Shown here piece after piece: positions 11,183 to 23,295 of a DNA stretch of 64,000 nt. The notes under the pieces were generated by a model. It did not search any database, was not told where the DNA came from, and saw only the letters and a list, made by a program, of their open reading frames with translations. The DNA comes from Whalleya microplaca. Lineage: Eukaryota > Ascomycota > Sordariomycetes > Xylariales > Xylariaceae. The stretch covers positions 248,001 through 312,000 of the forward strand of contig MU385728.1 of the NCBI GenBank assembly GCA_022497155.1. Direction: 5' to 3'. A program made the translations under genes and the position numbers. Position 1 is the stretch's first letter. Each line of letters starts with the position of its first letter.

Positions 11183-12951
11183 GGTACTAGGGCGAGCCAG
11201 CTTCCTAAGGCGCATATATATATATATGAAATTCATGAGATATAGTAGCGATTAGATGGATCTATAGCGATGGAGCGAATGGATAGTTGTATATAGGCGA
11301 GGAGGTAATAGCGGAAGCTGCACATGCTGGCTGGCATATCGAACATATAGGGGGGGCCGATGGGGCGAAGATCTTGGATATATGAATCGATATTGGATGA
11401 CGAATGTTACGAATTTACGCGTTTGTATCTCATGCTGAACTGAACCTAAAGGAGTGACAAAACGTGAAAAGGGATACCGACTGACCTCTCTTAAGTTCTC
11501 GTCGGGGCTATCAGTACATGCAGCTATTACAAGTAGATCTTATGTAGGCAAACTTTTTGGCTTACCTACCTAAGTAGATAATAATAATTGGCGACACTAT
11601 CTAATATTATCTTTAAAATAGCGGCAGTATTTATATACACTATAATCACCTCTAGCCACTTTACTTGCCTTATACTGCACATCTTACCAGCATGAAGCCT
11701 ATGATACGAGGATAGGACTTTTGACTAATGGTCGAATGTTATACAAAGTATACATCAAATGCAGTGGTACGGCACTCGGTCAACTCAGAGCTATGTATAA
11801 CTCACTCTCTGACTAACTCTAAGTCACCTGGAAGCACACGTAGACCATTCAGAAGCCTCCATGTTCCTAATATATAAATCCACAAGGAGTTTCAATGAAA
11901 ATTACCTAATCAACAACAGTAAATCTTGGGGCCTAGATCTTAGCCGAGGATTATAGTTTCAGGTGCCGTCTCTTCATCTTGATCTGACACTTCGCCTTAA
12001 GGTTTGTGGACGTCAGTCACCGATACTAGGTTCTATCAAACTTTGACATATATCTAAATTAAAAGTCAGTGTAGCGGCGCCTTTGTATCAGGTTCTAGAT
12101 ATTATTTCTATCTCCAATATGTTTCGAGCAAATGGTGTTCAGATAGATTAGGGTGTTGTGTGCTCACGGATGAATCATAAACCACCAATAACATCTGAGC
12201 TCTAGAGGAAGCGAATATAGGGAATAATACGATGAGATGTAGAGTGTCATCTCTAATAATGATCAGACCTGTGATTTACTACTTATCCTAATTCTACTTC
12301 AGGCAAGTTTGAACCTTATTTATTCTTCGCAGGGATATATGGACCTTCACTAAAGCCAGGTCGATAATCTCCCAACATTCAGCCATCTTTATATATATAT
12401 ATATATAGAAACGAGAACTCCATGTTTTTGTTTCATCATTAGCAGTTGGAACTCGACAGCGTTTATCTAATCATCTTAGTCCAGAAACCTTGGACCAGAC
12501 CTGTCTCTTCTGGCTATTCAGAGCTTGGTGTAGATTATACTGTAGGCGAGCGATATTTTGACCCGGCAGATTCATCTAAATGATCGTTTTTCATTAAACA
12601 TCTTGCCCAGACTGTTCATACGTAAGCTTCTGCAAGATTCGGATTTCTTTCTCTGCTTTCATGGACACCCTGAACACTGGTGTGTTTCTAGCACCGGTCT
12701 TGCTGTGATACTAAGTTTTGTTCATCCCCTCCAGATTGATGTGACAGCACCGAGGCATAATTCTTGTTTGCTTAAAATGAACTCTCTTTTGCTAATCTTG
12801 GCATGAGCTAACTCGCCATAAATAACAACTACTTAGACATGTTGGCTCGATCATAGGACGGTAATATATAGCAAGGGGGTGGAACTCGCCAAGCAAGAAG
12901 GAAAGACTCGTTTTGTTTCGTCTTATACAGGACTCCATAAGTGCTGCAAAA
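11183..12951. other. intergenic, LaeA-like gene to P450
   Basis: AT-rich, with no supported gene. (TA)n tracts lie at about 11214-11227 and 12390-12407. Confidence 0.6.
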
Positions 12952-15032
12952 ATGAATCTCCTATGGCCATATGGCCTGAGTATCTCATATCTCCTTGCCT
13001 TCTTATGTCTACTGCCAGCGCTCGCAGCTTTATCAGTAGTCCTCTACAGACTCACCTTACACCCTCTTGCTCGCTTCCCCGGGCCGTTTCTCGCTGGTTG
13101 CACCGGGCTCTACGAAGCCTACTATCAGTGTATAAAAGATGGCGGTGGGCGGTACTGGGTCGAGATCGAGAAGATGCACCGACACTATGGTAAGTGCATA
13201 ATCTCAACCGCCAACGCTTTCTCACCGGCTCATCCCGCTTACAAGTCCGTATCATCACACAGGTCCGATAGTCCGCATCAACCCGTGGGAGGTGCACATC
13301 GCGGACCCGGACTGGAACGCAGTATACAAGTACTCGTCGCGGGCGTCGAAGCCGCGGTGGTTCTACTTCCGGTTCTTCGGCAAGTTTCCGAGCACCAACG
13401 TAGCTGAGTCGCACGCGCTACACCAGCTGCGCCGCGGCCCGTTGCAGGTCTACTTCGCGTCGTCAAACATCCAGCGCTACATGCCGACGATCGCCGCGCA
13501 GGTCGACAAGCTTGTGGCCCGTCTGCGCACCGCTGTCGTCGAGGATAACGACGTTGTTTTTTCTCTTAGTGACGCCTTCCGGTGTCTCGCTACTGATGTC
13601 GCCACGGGATTCGCCTTCGGAGCCCCCTTCGGTCACCTCGATGAGCCGACGTTCGATCGCGAGTTCAACGTTAGCGTGAGGACAGTCGTGCGAGTCGGTT
13701 TGTGGAGTCGGCATACGTTCGGTTTGTTGCTACCGCTCCTCCATAGTCTCCCTGAGAGCATCGCCAGGAAGGTGAACCCAGCTTTTGGTCGCGTCAAGTG
13801 GATGATGGGTGTAAGTGTTCCAATATAGGCTATTTCCATTCTAAGCACCACTCAGTGGTGCTTCTTGTTTCTTCCTGTTTCTAAATGTTAAGGTATATGA
13901 GAATACGAAAATAGAGTAGCTTACATGTCACTAGACCATGGTTGGCTGTGTTCGCCGCTCGATGAACAAGCCCGAGCCAGCACCAGGCTCGGCCCCAGAC
14001 ATGGTGCAGACGCTCATGGCGTCGAACCTACCGCCAGAGGAGAAGACGTTCCCACGTCTCTTCTCCGAAAGCCGCTCTGTGATCATGGCCGGCACGGAGA
14101 CCACCGCCACGACCCTTGTCTGCATCACGTACAATCTGCTCAGCGATTTCACTAAGCTCCGTAAACTGCGGAACGAGCTGGGCGCTGCGGAGGCAGCCAA
14201 GCGAGGCGTGCTCGAGTATTCGGATCTGCGTGAGCTGCCCTATATCACCGGCGTGATCAATGAAGGTCTGCGCCTGGCGAACCCAACACCGAGTAGGCTG
14301 CCGCGCGTGTGCGAGCACCAGGATCTGCGGTACAAAGAATGGGTACTTCCCAAAGGTGTAAGTGTTGCTTAAATACGGTCGACTATCGCCCACTTCCCAA
14401 TTGTCTTGTTTTATAACCGTATAGCATATTTCTTTTTCTATGGTAGGTTCCACCTAACGAGCCTCGAACAGACCACTATATCGACGACGACGCAAGATAC
14501 GCACAACGACCCCTCGGTATTCGCAAAGCCGCGTGAGTTCCTGCCGGAGCGATGGGCCGATCCCGAAGAGCGTAAGCGGTTGAACCGGTATCTGAATCCG
14601 TGGGGGCGCGGGACGCGGCTTTGTCTTGGGAGTGAGTACCATCTCGAGTTATTTGTTTCCCCTTTCGTCATTGTTTGAGGTTTCTGTAGTGTTTGAGTCT
14701 TCGGTCTTGTTTAAGGAGCAGTACTTCGTTATTCGATTAGATTTGGCAGTTATTAGAATAGCTCCCCTGATACCCTGCTAAACTCTGTCGAGAAAATGCT
14801 AACAACTCTGAATGCTGTAGTGGAACTCGCGACTATAGACGCGTACCTAACGGTGTCGCGACTGTTCAGTCCCAATGTTGGCTTCGAAATGCGCCTGTAC
14901 GATACAACGGACGAGGACTGGGTCGCGTACCACGAGTGGTTCGCTGCGTTTCCTAAGGGAAGAGGGTTGAGGGTGTCGGTGAGGAGCCAGAAACGAGGTC
15001 GCAACGGGGTCGCTTTCGAGATCGGTAGTTAA
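12952..15032 (+). CDS. cytochrome P450 monooxygenase
   Basis: Membrane-anchored heme-thiolate monooxygenase. Five exons (12952-13189, 13263-13810, 13935-14357, 14472-14631, 14821-15032) give 526 residues, the usual length for fungal microsomal P450s. An N-terminal membrane helix lies at about residues 10-33, followed by a Pro-rich hinge (HPLARFPGP). I-helix AGTETT is at about 314-319, the K-helix ExxR (EGLR) at about 372-375, and PERW at about 428-431. The heme loop is WGRGTRLCLG at about 447-456, with the cysteine ligand near 454. The Phe normally seven residues before that cysteine is Trp. N-terminal blocks (YGPIVRINPWEVHIADPDW, ALHQLRRGPL) resemble trichodiene-oxygenase-like fungal P450s, but the substrate is not inferable. 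Start chosen at ATG 12952; the earlier in-frame codon is TTG. No frame lesions. Confidence 0.93.
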
Positions 15033-16156
15033 CGAATCAGGGGCTTTGGTTGTTGTATGTTATCGGTCTTTAATATATCGATGTCGATAGAGGAGGGGAG
15101 GGCCTCGTGTCTCGTTATCAACGCTCATGGCTGGTTTTGGTAGTCATCGGTATTATAGTCGTCCGTCAAGCCCTTATTATACACGAGGAAAGGATTATAA
15201 TGATAATATTAAAAATGACATAAATGATAGACATATTATTACTTACAACTTCAACTTACATCTTGTTCACTCGTTTAACTGTTTCAAGTTCAATGGGTTG
15301 AATCTTTGTCTGACGGCTGATTCCATGAAGTTGGCATAGGAGCCCGACTAGGCCTGAATACCTACAGAATGGCAGCGGATATTTGGAAGCATTTGCGTGT
15401 CATCTATGCGGGATTTGGATATTGATCGCCTAAAAAAACAAGCTTATGCACGAACCCTCAGTTGGTAGGTCTGTGGAGAGAGGATTTGCTTTTCAGGGGG
15501 CAGTCTGTTCCGCGTCCGCGATTATGGGTAGCTGATATATCACCTACCACCCCCCTTCCATTCCCACCCCTAGAATACACTAGGTTCGAACCATGTCGAG
15601 GAACGCCACCGACTCCGGTTACTGGACAGCCTTTCAGACTGCATCATTTCTGATGCAATTGCTATTGTTCTCTCTATGACTAGCTTGTCCAGTTGCATGA
15701 AGTGTCATCACATGATGGAACTGTCGTGCTGTGCTATGTATATCCACCAGAACCAGTAACCATATCGTAAGGTCCGAGTGGACCACACGAACAAAAATTA
15801 GCGATAGTAGTCATAGAGCATTATACTCTTAATTCAAACTGGCATTTCTTCGTCGGTTGTGATTTAGACTTGCAGTATTTACAGGTATTCAAAGACTTTG
15901 CATATCAGCTCGGGGGCACGAACAGCTCTGGCCAGCTTCTAGGCCCTGTCTAGGGACATTAGGTAATGATATTAGCAGGGGAAGAGCAAATATTTCTCTT
16001 TATGCTCGATAAATTCGAGTAGTGCACAAGGTTTGCCCTTTTAGTTTATGAACCCAATCTTGATCCGTTTGTAAGCGTCCAGTGTGTGTAAGTGTCCAGC
16101 ATCTAAGTTTCCCTCTCTAGTGATCCCAAGTAGAGACTTCACACAACTATGCTGAT
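15033..16156. other. intergenic between convergent P450 and Nudix genes
   Basis: Holds the two 3' flanks. AT-rich after 15150 (tandem atgata/ataatg sequence); no supported gene. Confidence 0.55.
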
Positions 16157-16726
16157 CTAGCTTGAGTTGGTCTTAGGCCGCTTCTGCACGTGCGCATTGA
16201 CCGGATCTTCTATGACCTCGACAGCTTTCTCTAAGATCTCACGATCCTTCTTGTATGTCAATTTCTCAATAGCTTCGTCGTATCTGATGAAATGTGCTTC
16301 GAATTGCGACTCTCCCTCCCCAACAATACCGACCAACTCGGCGATGAACCACCATACGAGCTTGGCCCCTTTGCCCTCGCCCAGATCTCGGACATCGACT
16401 ATGAAAGGTTCGGTGAGACCCCTATAAGTTCGAGGGATATCTTTGATGTCAGGCTCCTCTAATTCTGACGGAGCTCGTGTAACCATGGTCACGGGGCAGA
16501 GCCGAACCGCATAGCCGGATTCTTCCCTGACCTCCCGAATCGCCGCTGTTTTCCGCGATTCGTTGCAGTTCCGTCTTCCTTTGGGCAGCAGCCACTCGTC
16601 CTTTTTGCCGTAGTATAGGAGTAGAACCTGCTTCGGATGGCTCGAGGTGTCGAATACGATTGCGCCACAGGCTTCGACGAATTGGTCTGAGGGATAAAGG
16701 GTGCTTTTCCACCGCGAGGCTGCCAT
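16157..16726 (-). CDS. Nudix hydrolase
   Basis: Single-exon protein of 189 residues with one Nudix domain. The Nudix box runs from about residue 50 to 72 and fits Gx5Ex7REVxEExGY exactly (GRRNCNES, then AAIREVREESGY), so the metal-binding glutamates are all present. It is preceded by CGAIVFDTSSHPKQVLLLYY and EWLLPKGR, which is the layout of diphosphoinositol-polyphosphate or dinucleoside-polyphosphate hydrolases; substrate is not decidable by eye. The C-terminus is basic (VQKRPKTNSS). The start is ATG at 16726 (context aaaggATGgc). A longer frame exists only from a GTG at 16768. It likely hydrolyses a nucleoside-diphosphate-linked metabolite in cytosol or nucleus, which is family-level inference. 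Confidence 0.9.
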   Translation of the reverse strand: MAASRWKSTLYPSDQFVEACGAIVFDTSSHPKQVLLLYYGKKDEWLLPKGRRNCNESRKTAAIREVREESGYAVRLCPVTMVTRAPSELEEPDIKDIPRTYRGLTEPFIVDVRDLGEGKGAKLVWWFIAELVGIVGEGESQFEAHFIRYDEAIEKLTYKKDREILEKAVEVIEDPVNAHVQKRPKTNSS

Positions 16727-19700
16727 CCTTTTGCTTGTGAAACCTGTAAAGCAATTGTGTATTGTCACTCAAGGGGAATCTCTTACAGCCGAAAAGCTTG
16801 AGAACTCCCTACAAAAAAGTCTCAGAGCTGCGAAGCAAATAGATTGAGGATCCACAAGCCACTGAAGTCATCAGTCCACTTGATAGATTAGAAGAAAAAA
16901 CCAGCGCATAGTTGAGGGACTATTAAAGACTCTTCATGATGGAAGGAATCATTTGACTTAAATACCTAAGCATTGTGCAACCCTACCTAGTACGAATTTG
17001 CCTACGATGCCGAAAGAAGTGACAGACAGTATTCGGAGTCCTCGATTGGATAAGCTTTGATTTATGCTGACAGTGGCCTATCTGAAGCGTGGGTGAGACT
17101 ACCGACAAAGGTAGTCTTACCGGGGAGACGACGGTTCAGTGGCCAGAACGGGACGCACCCAATACCCAATAACAGAACATAGGCGAGATGCTTATACGAC
17201 GATCGTACGGAATCCTTGGCACGTTGGTACGAGCCGCATTGCTGGAATCCCCATACATGTGTCACGAAGGATTTGACCCAGACGGGCGGACCAGATAAAC
17301 CCCAGGATAGGTAGATCGGAGCCTTTCTAGCTCAATGATATTACCTATAGGGCACATAGGTGTGCAGGATTACGTGAGGATGAAGAGCTGCAACTGCAAT
17401 GCTGTGGATGCAGGCTGACAAGGCGCAACTCTCCATCTGTACCTACGGCGCATTTACATCCATCTATGAGTAAGAGTTTGCGGTTGATAAAAGTGTAGAC
17501 ATACTTGTTGACTAGGAGAGGAGTCGGGGCTATAATCGGGCGTATAATGCTAGTGAGGCCGGAGTGGAAGATCGATATAACATGATACCATACCACAATG
17601 AATCGTCTTACAGGCCATATAGGTAGGATTCCTCAGTTGGGCAAGGAAATGTTCTCTGTAAGTATTTGAGTATATTCAGGCATATATGTCATTAGGCTCT
17701 TCTGCAGTTGTCGTCTGTTGGTAAGACAGTGATAGCTGCTCATGCCTGACTGGGTCTGGGTTGGAGTGACCATTGGAGCGCTTAGGACTTGAATGGAGGG
17801 GTGATAGCTATAGTCTAGTCTATCGATAACATATGAGTGTATAACCAGCGAGGGCGGGGTACGAAACGTTGGGGATGGCGGGGTCATAAACCTGAAGGCT
17901 TCTTCATTCTGCTTGGAGGAGAGAACATGTGAAAGTGGATTCAAGCACACCACAGATAAGCTGCTGGTAGTATCTATGTTAGCGCCTGACCGTACCAGAC
18001 ACCAGTATCAATGTCTCGGATGATGAGAGACGGGGAAGGTCAAGTGACTCCTTATGCGAGAAGCGTGATCAATAATCTAATGGAGGGGTGTGTGAGTGCG
18101 CGTGTGTGTCTAGGTAGTATGTGAGGATGGGGATGGGGAAGAGAACGATAAGATAGACATTGGCCATAAATAGCAGCGCGGGTCGGGTAGTGCCACAATA
18201 CTACCTACGTAGTAGTCTGGCTGTCTGGTAGTACATTTGGCCCCCAGGCGACGATCATGGCGGATCTAAACGAACCGGCCCCCCAACAAAGGTTCACGCC
18301 GTCTGGCTGTTCACCTCGCACATACCTAGTAAGATCATGTGGACAGCAGTACGCGACCCTGACCTGTCCTTCGTGGGTAAATGAAGGTGGTGGTGACACG
18401 GTGTGACAGAAGGGTTAATGTGAAGAGCCAGCCATACTAACGGGAATTGAACGAAGGGTGGCTGATTTGTTCGGTCCGCAAGCATCTAAGTCGCACTCGA
18501 TTGTTGGAAATACCGTGGACAATTGCCTCGAATGCTTGTGCCCGTTCGCGATAGAGACAAGCCAAAAGATTGATCGCGCACAGCTTGACCACACCTCCAA
18601 AATCGATACTAGGATCCAGCATAGAATGTGCCAATGGCTTGATCCGAGTTGATTGAGCACAATTGATCTTGTCCTATAAGGCGATGCTCTACGTGACGTA
18701 CGTGGGAGCCTTGCTCGTCCACATCATCTGCCGGAGCGTGGCTGTGAATGAGCAATCAAGCAGGCAGCCATATACTGTGCCTATCAACAGATGAAGAAAC
18801 GGCCTACCGAGATGAATTGAATATCAATTACGCCTAGTTAGCATACACAAGCCATTGTTTAATAGGTCGTTGATGACGATACAAGTTCCCGGACAGACGG
18901 TATAGGCCAAGAGGCAAGCTTAGGCGCCTATGAGAATACGTCTTCGGTAGAACTCGCGTTGATTCTTAGTGCTCAGCCATTAGGGACTGCATTATCTAGG
19001 CAGTATCTTCGTGGGCAACAAGTCAAGCGTGGGCGGCGTTCTTATCCGCTGTGACTAGGTAGACTGCTCATCGCCCCTTTAGTTAAGTCCAAACGAGGAC
19101 AGAAATGGGGGTCCTCCCAACGATATAAATTTATTGTTAACAACAATACGTTGTGGACTAGTGTTACCAAAGCATATACAGTACAGTGGTGAGCTGACGA
19201 TAGATGCCTACTTAGACAGCCTAGATTGAATTCTACCGTGTGCTCGATGAATCAGAATGGAAACCGGATCTGTCGGGGGAACGCTGAATCATTATACTGA
19301 AGGATGGTTGATGATGATGGATGATGATGCTGGTGGCCATAGAACTGGATGGCCAGTCATAAATCCGCCAAAGTCCGAGCAAGGGCTGTTTATTGCTCAT
19401 TAATGTTGCCGTCGCACTTGTCAATTACCCGTTACCCGTCTTCCGTGAACCTAGGAGACCGAACATCGTCAGCATGGCAATTGTTCCATCTCTTGGCTCC
19501 ATTATCGATACAGTAAAGCCGCGGTGCAGGGACGTTATCACCGACACGCGCACCACGGCCTGCACGTTTAACGGATCATGTATTAACGGATCATCGTTAG
19601 TAACCAAAAGATCTGAGGAAGATCCCCACTGAATTGGATTTGTGAGCAGCAACGATTGGTAGCCTAGAATGATAGAACGCCCTGTTGAAGTACGTGTATG

Positions 19701-22700
19701 CAGGATGTGGTTAGGTAGGCTGGTAGGACGGCTTGTGACTTCACCATATGACACACCCTCTGAATGGTCAAGTGTCACTGTACCAGGTGTAAGTGAGATC
19801 TGTACCGGTACTTTAAGGGCCCCTTGGGTACTTCAACGTGCAACGGTGGAGTAACCCTCAGAAGAGCGTGGCTTATCGATAATCAACTGAAACAAGAAAA
19901 CTAACACGCTAAGCTGGAAAGGGGTCTCGTGTAAAGTTGTCCCACAACTCAATTGCAGCCCAAACACGGGAAGTCTGCAGGCACAAGTACACTTATCTTA
20001 CCCTACTTGGACTAGTGCTCCGATAACAACAGTTGTACCTCGTCAGAATTGTTCAGCAATGACTGAATTCTGCCAAATTTTCAACCCTCCTCTTTTCATC
20101 TTCTATTCTCTTCTTCGCCTCAAAAACCATGACTCACCTCCGCATGACGTGGAAACTTGGACTCCAAATTCCTATCCACTCCATCGAATGACAGATCGTG
20201 GATCGCGGATCCTCTATGTGCCAATTGGGTTCCTGATTGGCCAATTCGCGCCAATTGCCTTAACATGCGTACTCGCTCTTTTGCTTCTGATGATGAGGTG
20301 GCGATGTTCTCTATTCCCCTATCCAGCTGTCCGCTTCAGCCACTCGCAATTGTTCAATCGCGTCTGTTGTCCTGGAGCCTACATGCCCAGAGGACTGCGA
20401 ATACCCGCCTAGGCCGCTCTATCCGCCTTGAACCCCTTTGGCATAATGAAAAGTTATGCTGGTGTGCGCGTATATTCACACTTAGGCCACCATTGGGTTA
20501 CGACGACTGGATCTACGCCACGGAACACGGTCGCGTCAGTAGCTCCAATATCTACATACCAATACGTATGTACATAGGCAATACGGATCTCCTCTCGAGA
20601 AACGAAGATGATCCAATGCTCCAGAATGCACTCATCCATAAGTCTAACTCCATTTATTCTCAATGCACAACACCTACCTGCCTACCTATACACACTCTGT
20701 CCATGCCGTTGCCCATTCTGTCACCTCGAAGAAATATGCCAGCGTTTTGTGCATAACCTAAATCCACTGTAGTGTCCATCCACGTACAACCAACCTCTGG
20801 ATACACGATAGTCTATTTGTCTACATTTGTCTACATTTATACATGAGATATATTCGTAGCTTGGCAACATCGCTGGCTGACGGGATGATGGCATGTCAGA
20901 TAGAGTTTCACATGAATCTCGCCAATTCTAGGTTCCTAGATCGTCAATGCGTGCCCCAAGTTGTCTGCCTTGCCAATTGGTTTGGTCTGATCCGCTGTAT
21001 CTCGAAGATCTGATACCTAGCAATTGGTCGGTGATCTTCAAAACCCGCGTTTTGCACATTCCCATACACATTGCCAATGGATACATATGTACCAACCAGA
21101 CGCTGCGTGACACGACACAACTCCGCGCTGCTCGTCGTCGCGATTGCAGAGGGCTGGAGTTTCTGATCCACTTGTGATGCCATGAGCGCGATCAAACGGA
21201 TGACTGGGTATCAGTATCTCTTGCGGCGTATATCTCATTCGCCAGAAATCTACTCTTATAAGAGGGGAAAGCTGGCCCAGCCGACTACCTACGGTACCTA
21301 TTTTCCACGTTGCGCCAATCTTGTGTGTCCAGGTTATTAAAGCTGTCGACTTTGATACCCAACATACAGGCTGGGGCAGCATGGTTATGACTACGTCGAA
21401 AACAGTAACCTCTAGCGCTCCAATTCGTTCGTGTCATTGGATCCCCTTCATACAGAGGGTTCATATGTACCTAACGAATGTCGTGCTTACTTGTTAAGCT
21501 AGTAAGTAGTTGGGCTTCGATTCGGAGCAAGTAAACACCACGCGCAGACACCAAGTGCCAACCAACACACAGAATGCTGAAGGCATATGAAGTACACATG
21601 CAGACAATGGATGCTAGCAATCGGCAGAATGGCTAAGAACTGGAGACGAGTGTCGCACCCCCTCTTTGCTTGCGATCTCCCACACCCCCCACTCACTTGC
21701 AACATGTATGTTTACATACATACACGTTCACAATCCATTGACACTAAAACCTACAGACAAAAGCCTGATCTTGGCCGTTCTGGCTTTGTCGCTCCCAATT
21801 GCTTAATTGGGAAGCCAACGGTGACTAGGAGGATAGCCAATTGTATGGTTTCAATTTTACACTTTCTCATTTGCTATGTTTCATTTAGCTTGGGGCAAAG
21901 AAAAGCTTCTTACCTTTGATATATATATACAATTTACTTTCCATAGTAAACAGTATAAACCGAATCGAAGAAAATGGGGGTTCTGAGAGCGAGCGCTTTT
22001 GAGTGGCCACAAAGTAGGTAGCAGCAATTGATATCCATGGATCGTTCCGTTGATGGCCGTTCGAAAGCCTACCAGCCAGTCAGCCAGCCTACCTAGGTAC
22101 CTACTCAAGCCTGGGGTTTAAGTTAGGGTGGGGTCACTGCGCCGATGGCCAAAGTACCGAATGTATTGGAGGTACTTCAGGTACCTGCAAACCCAACATG
22201 GTTTTCCACGCAGGACCAAGTCCCAAAATAAAGCCAACATAAATGCAGCAGACCCCTGCGCCCGCAAGCCGCGCCTGCCCTGCGTTGCCTGCCTTATGAC
22301 TGACATCGATGACTTATTGGAGGGAGGGAGTGTGACTCTTCGACAACACCACCACAACCACGCATCCACGTCTGTCTTGTATTCTTATCCGACGAGGTAC
22401 GGACCCCAAACACACAGACACACAGCTAACAGCAGTCCAGTCACTCTAGACGGCCTGAAGAGGCTGCCTTGGACCTTCTGCTTGGGCCTTTCCTGGACCT
22501 TGTCTGCTTGTCTGCTTGTCCATATCTCCCCCTCCATCTCCCCTCTACTAATAGTACTTCTACTCAACTTCGTCCATCCACCAGACGACCTCACACTCTC
22601 AACCTTCTTTCACTCATTGATCCTGCACCTGCTCCCCAAGTCCTCAACGCGGGACCCGCTGACCTTGGATAATTACACACGAATGCACGCACGTATTCGC

Positions 22701-23295
22701 CACTTGCCCGTCGCGGACACCCTCTCTTATGCTATTTATTGATACTGCGCCCTCATCAGACTCGGCCCTTAGACAGACCATTTTGTTGCGACCTGGATTA
22801 CCTTATTAGGACTCCACACAAATGGTGGTTATCTAGGTATCAACCGTCATACTCACTTATCGCCACCTCCGAGGCTCATACCTATAATTCACCTGCCTAT
22901 TATTCTTCTCACTTGTGTTCTCACTTGTCTTTCTCTTGTTCGAATGAATTGCCCATTCCTTTCGGACAAGCGCACAATTGCACAATAGCAGAAGAAAGGA
23001 ATTCTATCTCCACCACCTTATCTCCGAAACCAGCTCTGTGCTTTTCTCCCAACTTCCAACGTCTACGAAGTACGCCTGGCGCCCATTGAATCCAAACATA
23101 TATCTATCTAGTGCCAACGCAACCAACACCAACACCCCATTTCAACCAACCTGTCGGCGCAATCAACCCTGCGCAACATTCTCAATCGCGTCTGCCATAA
23201 CATTAGTTGCCGATTGATTCAATTCCATCGCGCAATCAGCTTTCACGCCTATCTCCGTTATTTCGCATCCGCATCGAGCCATAGCCACTCATACC
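16727..23295. other. large gene-poor intergenic region
   Basis: About 6.5 kb with no open frame that resembles a family or shows a convincing exon structure. It includes a tight CCAAT-box cluster (20221-20255), an 8-bp-arm inverted repeat (21793-21812), and the long leader and promoter of the SWIRM gene, which is C/T/A-rich from about 22400. Frames at 20059-20756 and 22128-22742 were examined and not accepted. Confidence 0.5.
20221..20255. promoter_or_regulatory. cluster of four CCAAT boxes
   Basis: CCAAT at 20221, its reverse complement ATTGG at 20236, CCAAT at 20241 and at 20251, all within 35 bases. In fungi CCAAT is bound by the HAP/CBF complex. The nearest supported start codon is about 3 kb away, so the target, if any, is unknown. 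Confidence 0.4.

Noticed and set aside
9022..15032. LaeA-like methyltransferase plus P450 as a biosynthetic gene cluster
   Set aside because: No backbone enzyme (PKS, NRPS, terpene synthase, DMATS) is in the window and the spacing is ordinary.
15580..15600. aggttcgaacc resembling a tRNA T-arm
   Set aside because: No upstream A-box or anticodon arm at suitable distance.
20059..20756. Two overlapping forward frames of 117 and 199 codons
   Set aside because: No family resemblance, biased odd composition (Cys, Trp, Arg, Pro), no conserved motif, and they overlap in different frames, as chance frames do.
22128..22742. 204-codon forward frame upstream of the SWIRM gene
   Set aside because: Composition follows the C/T-rich leader sequence; no domain or splice support. 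More likely promoter or 5' UTR.
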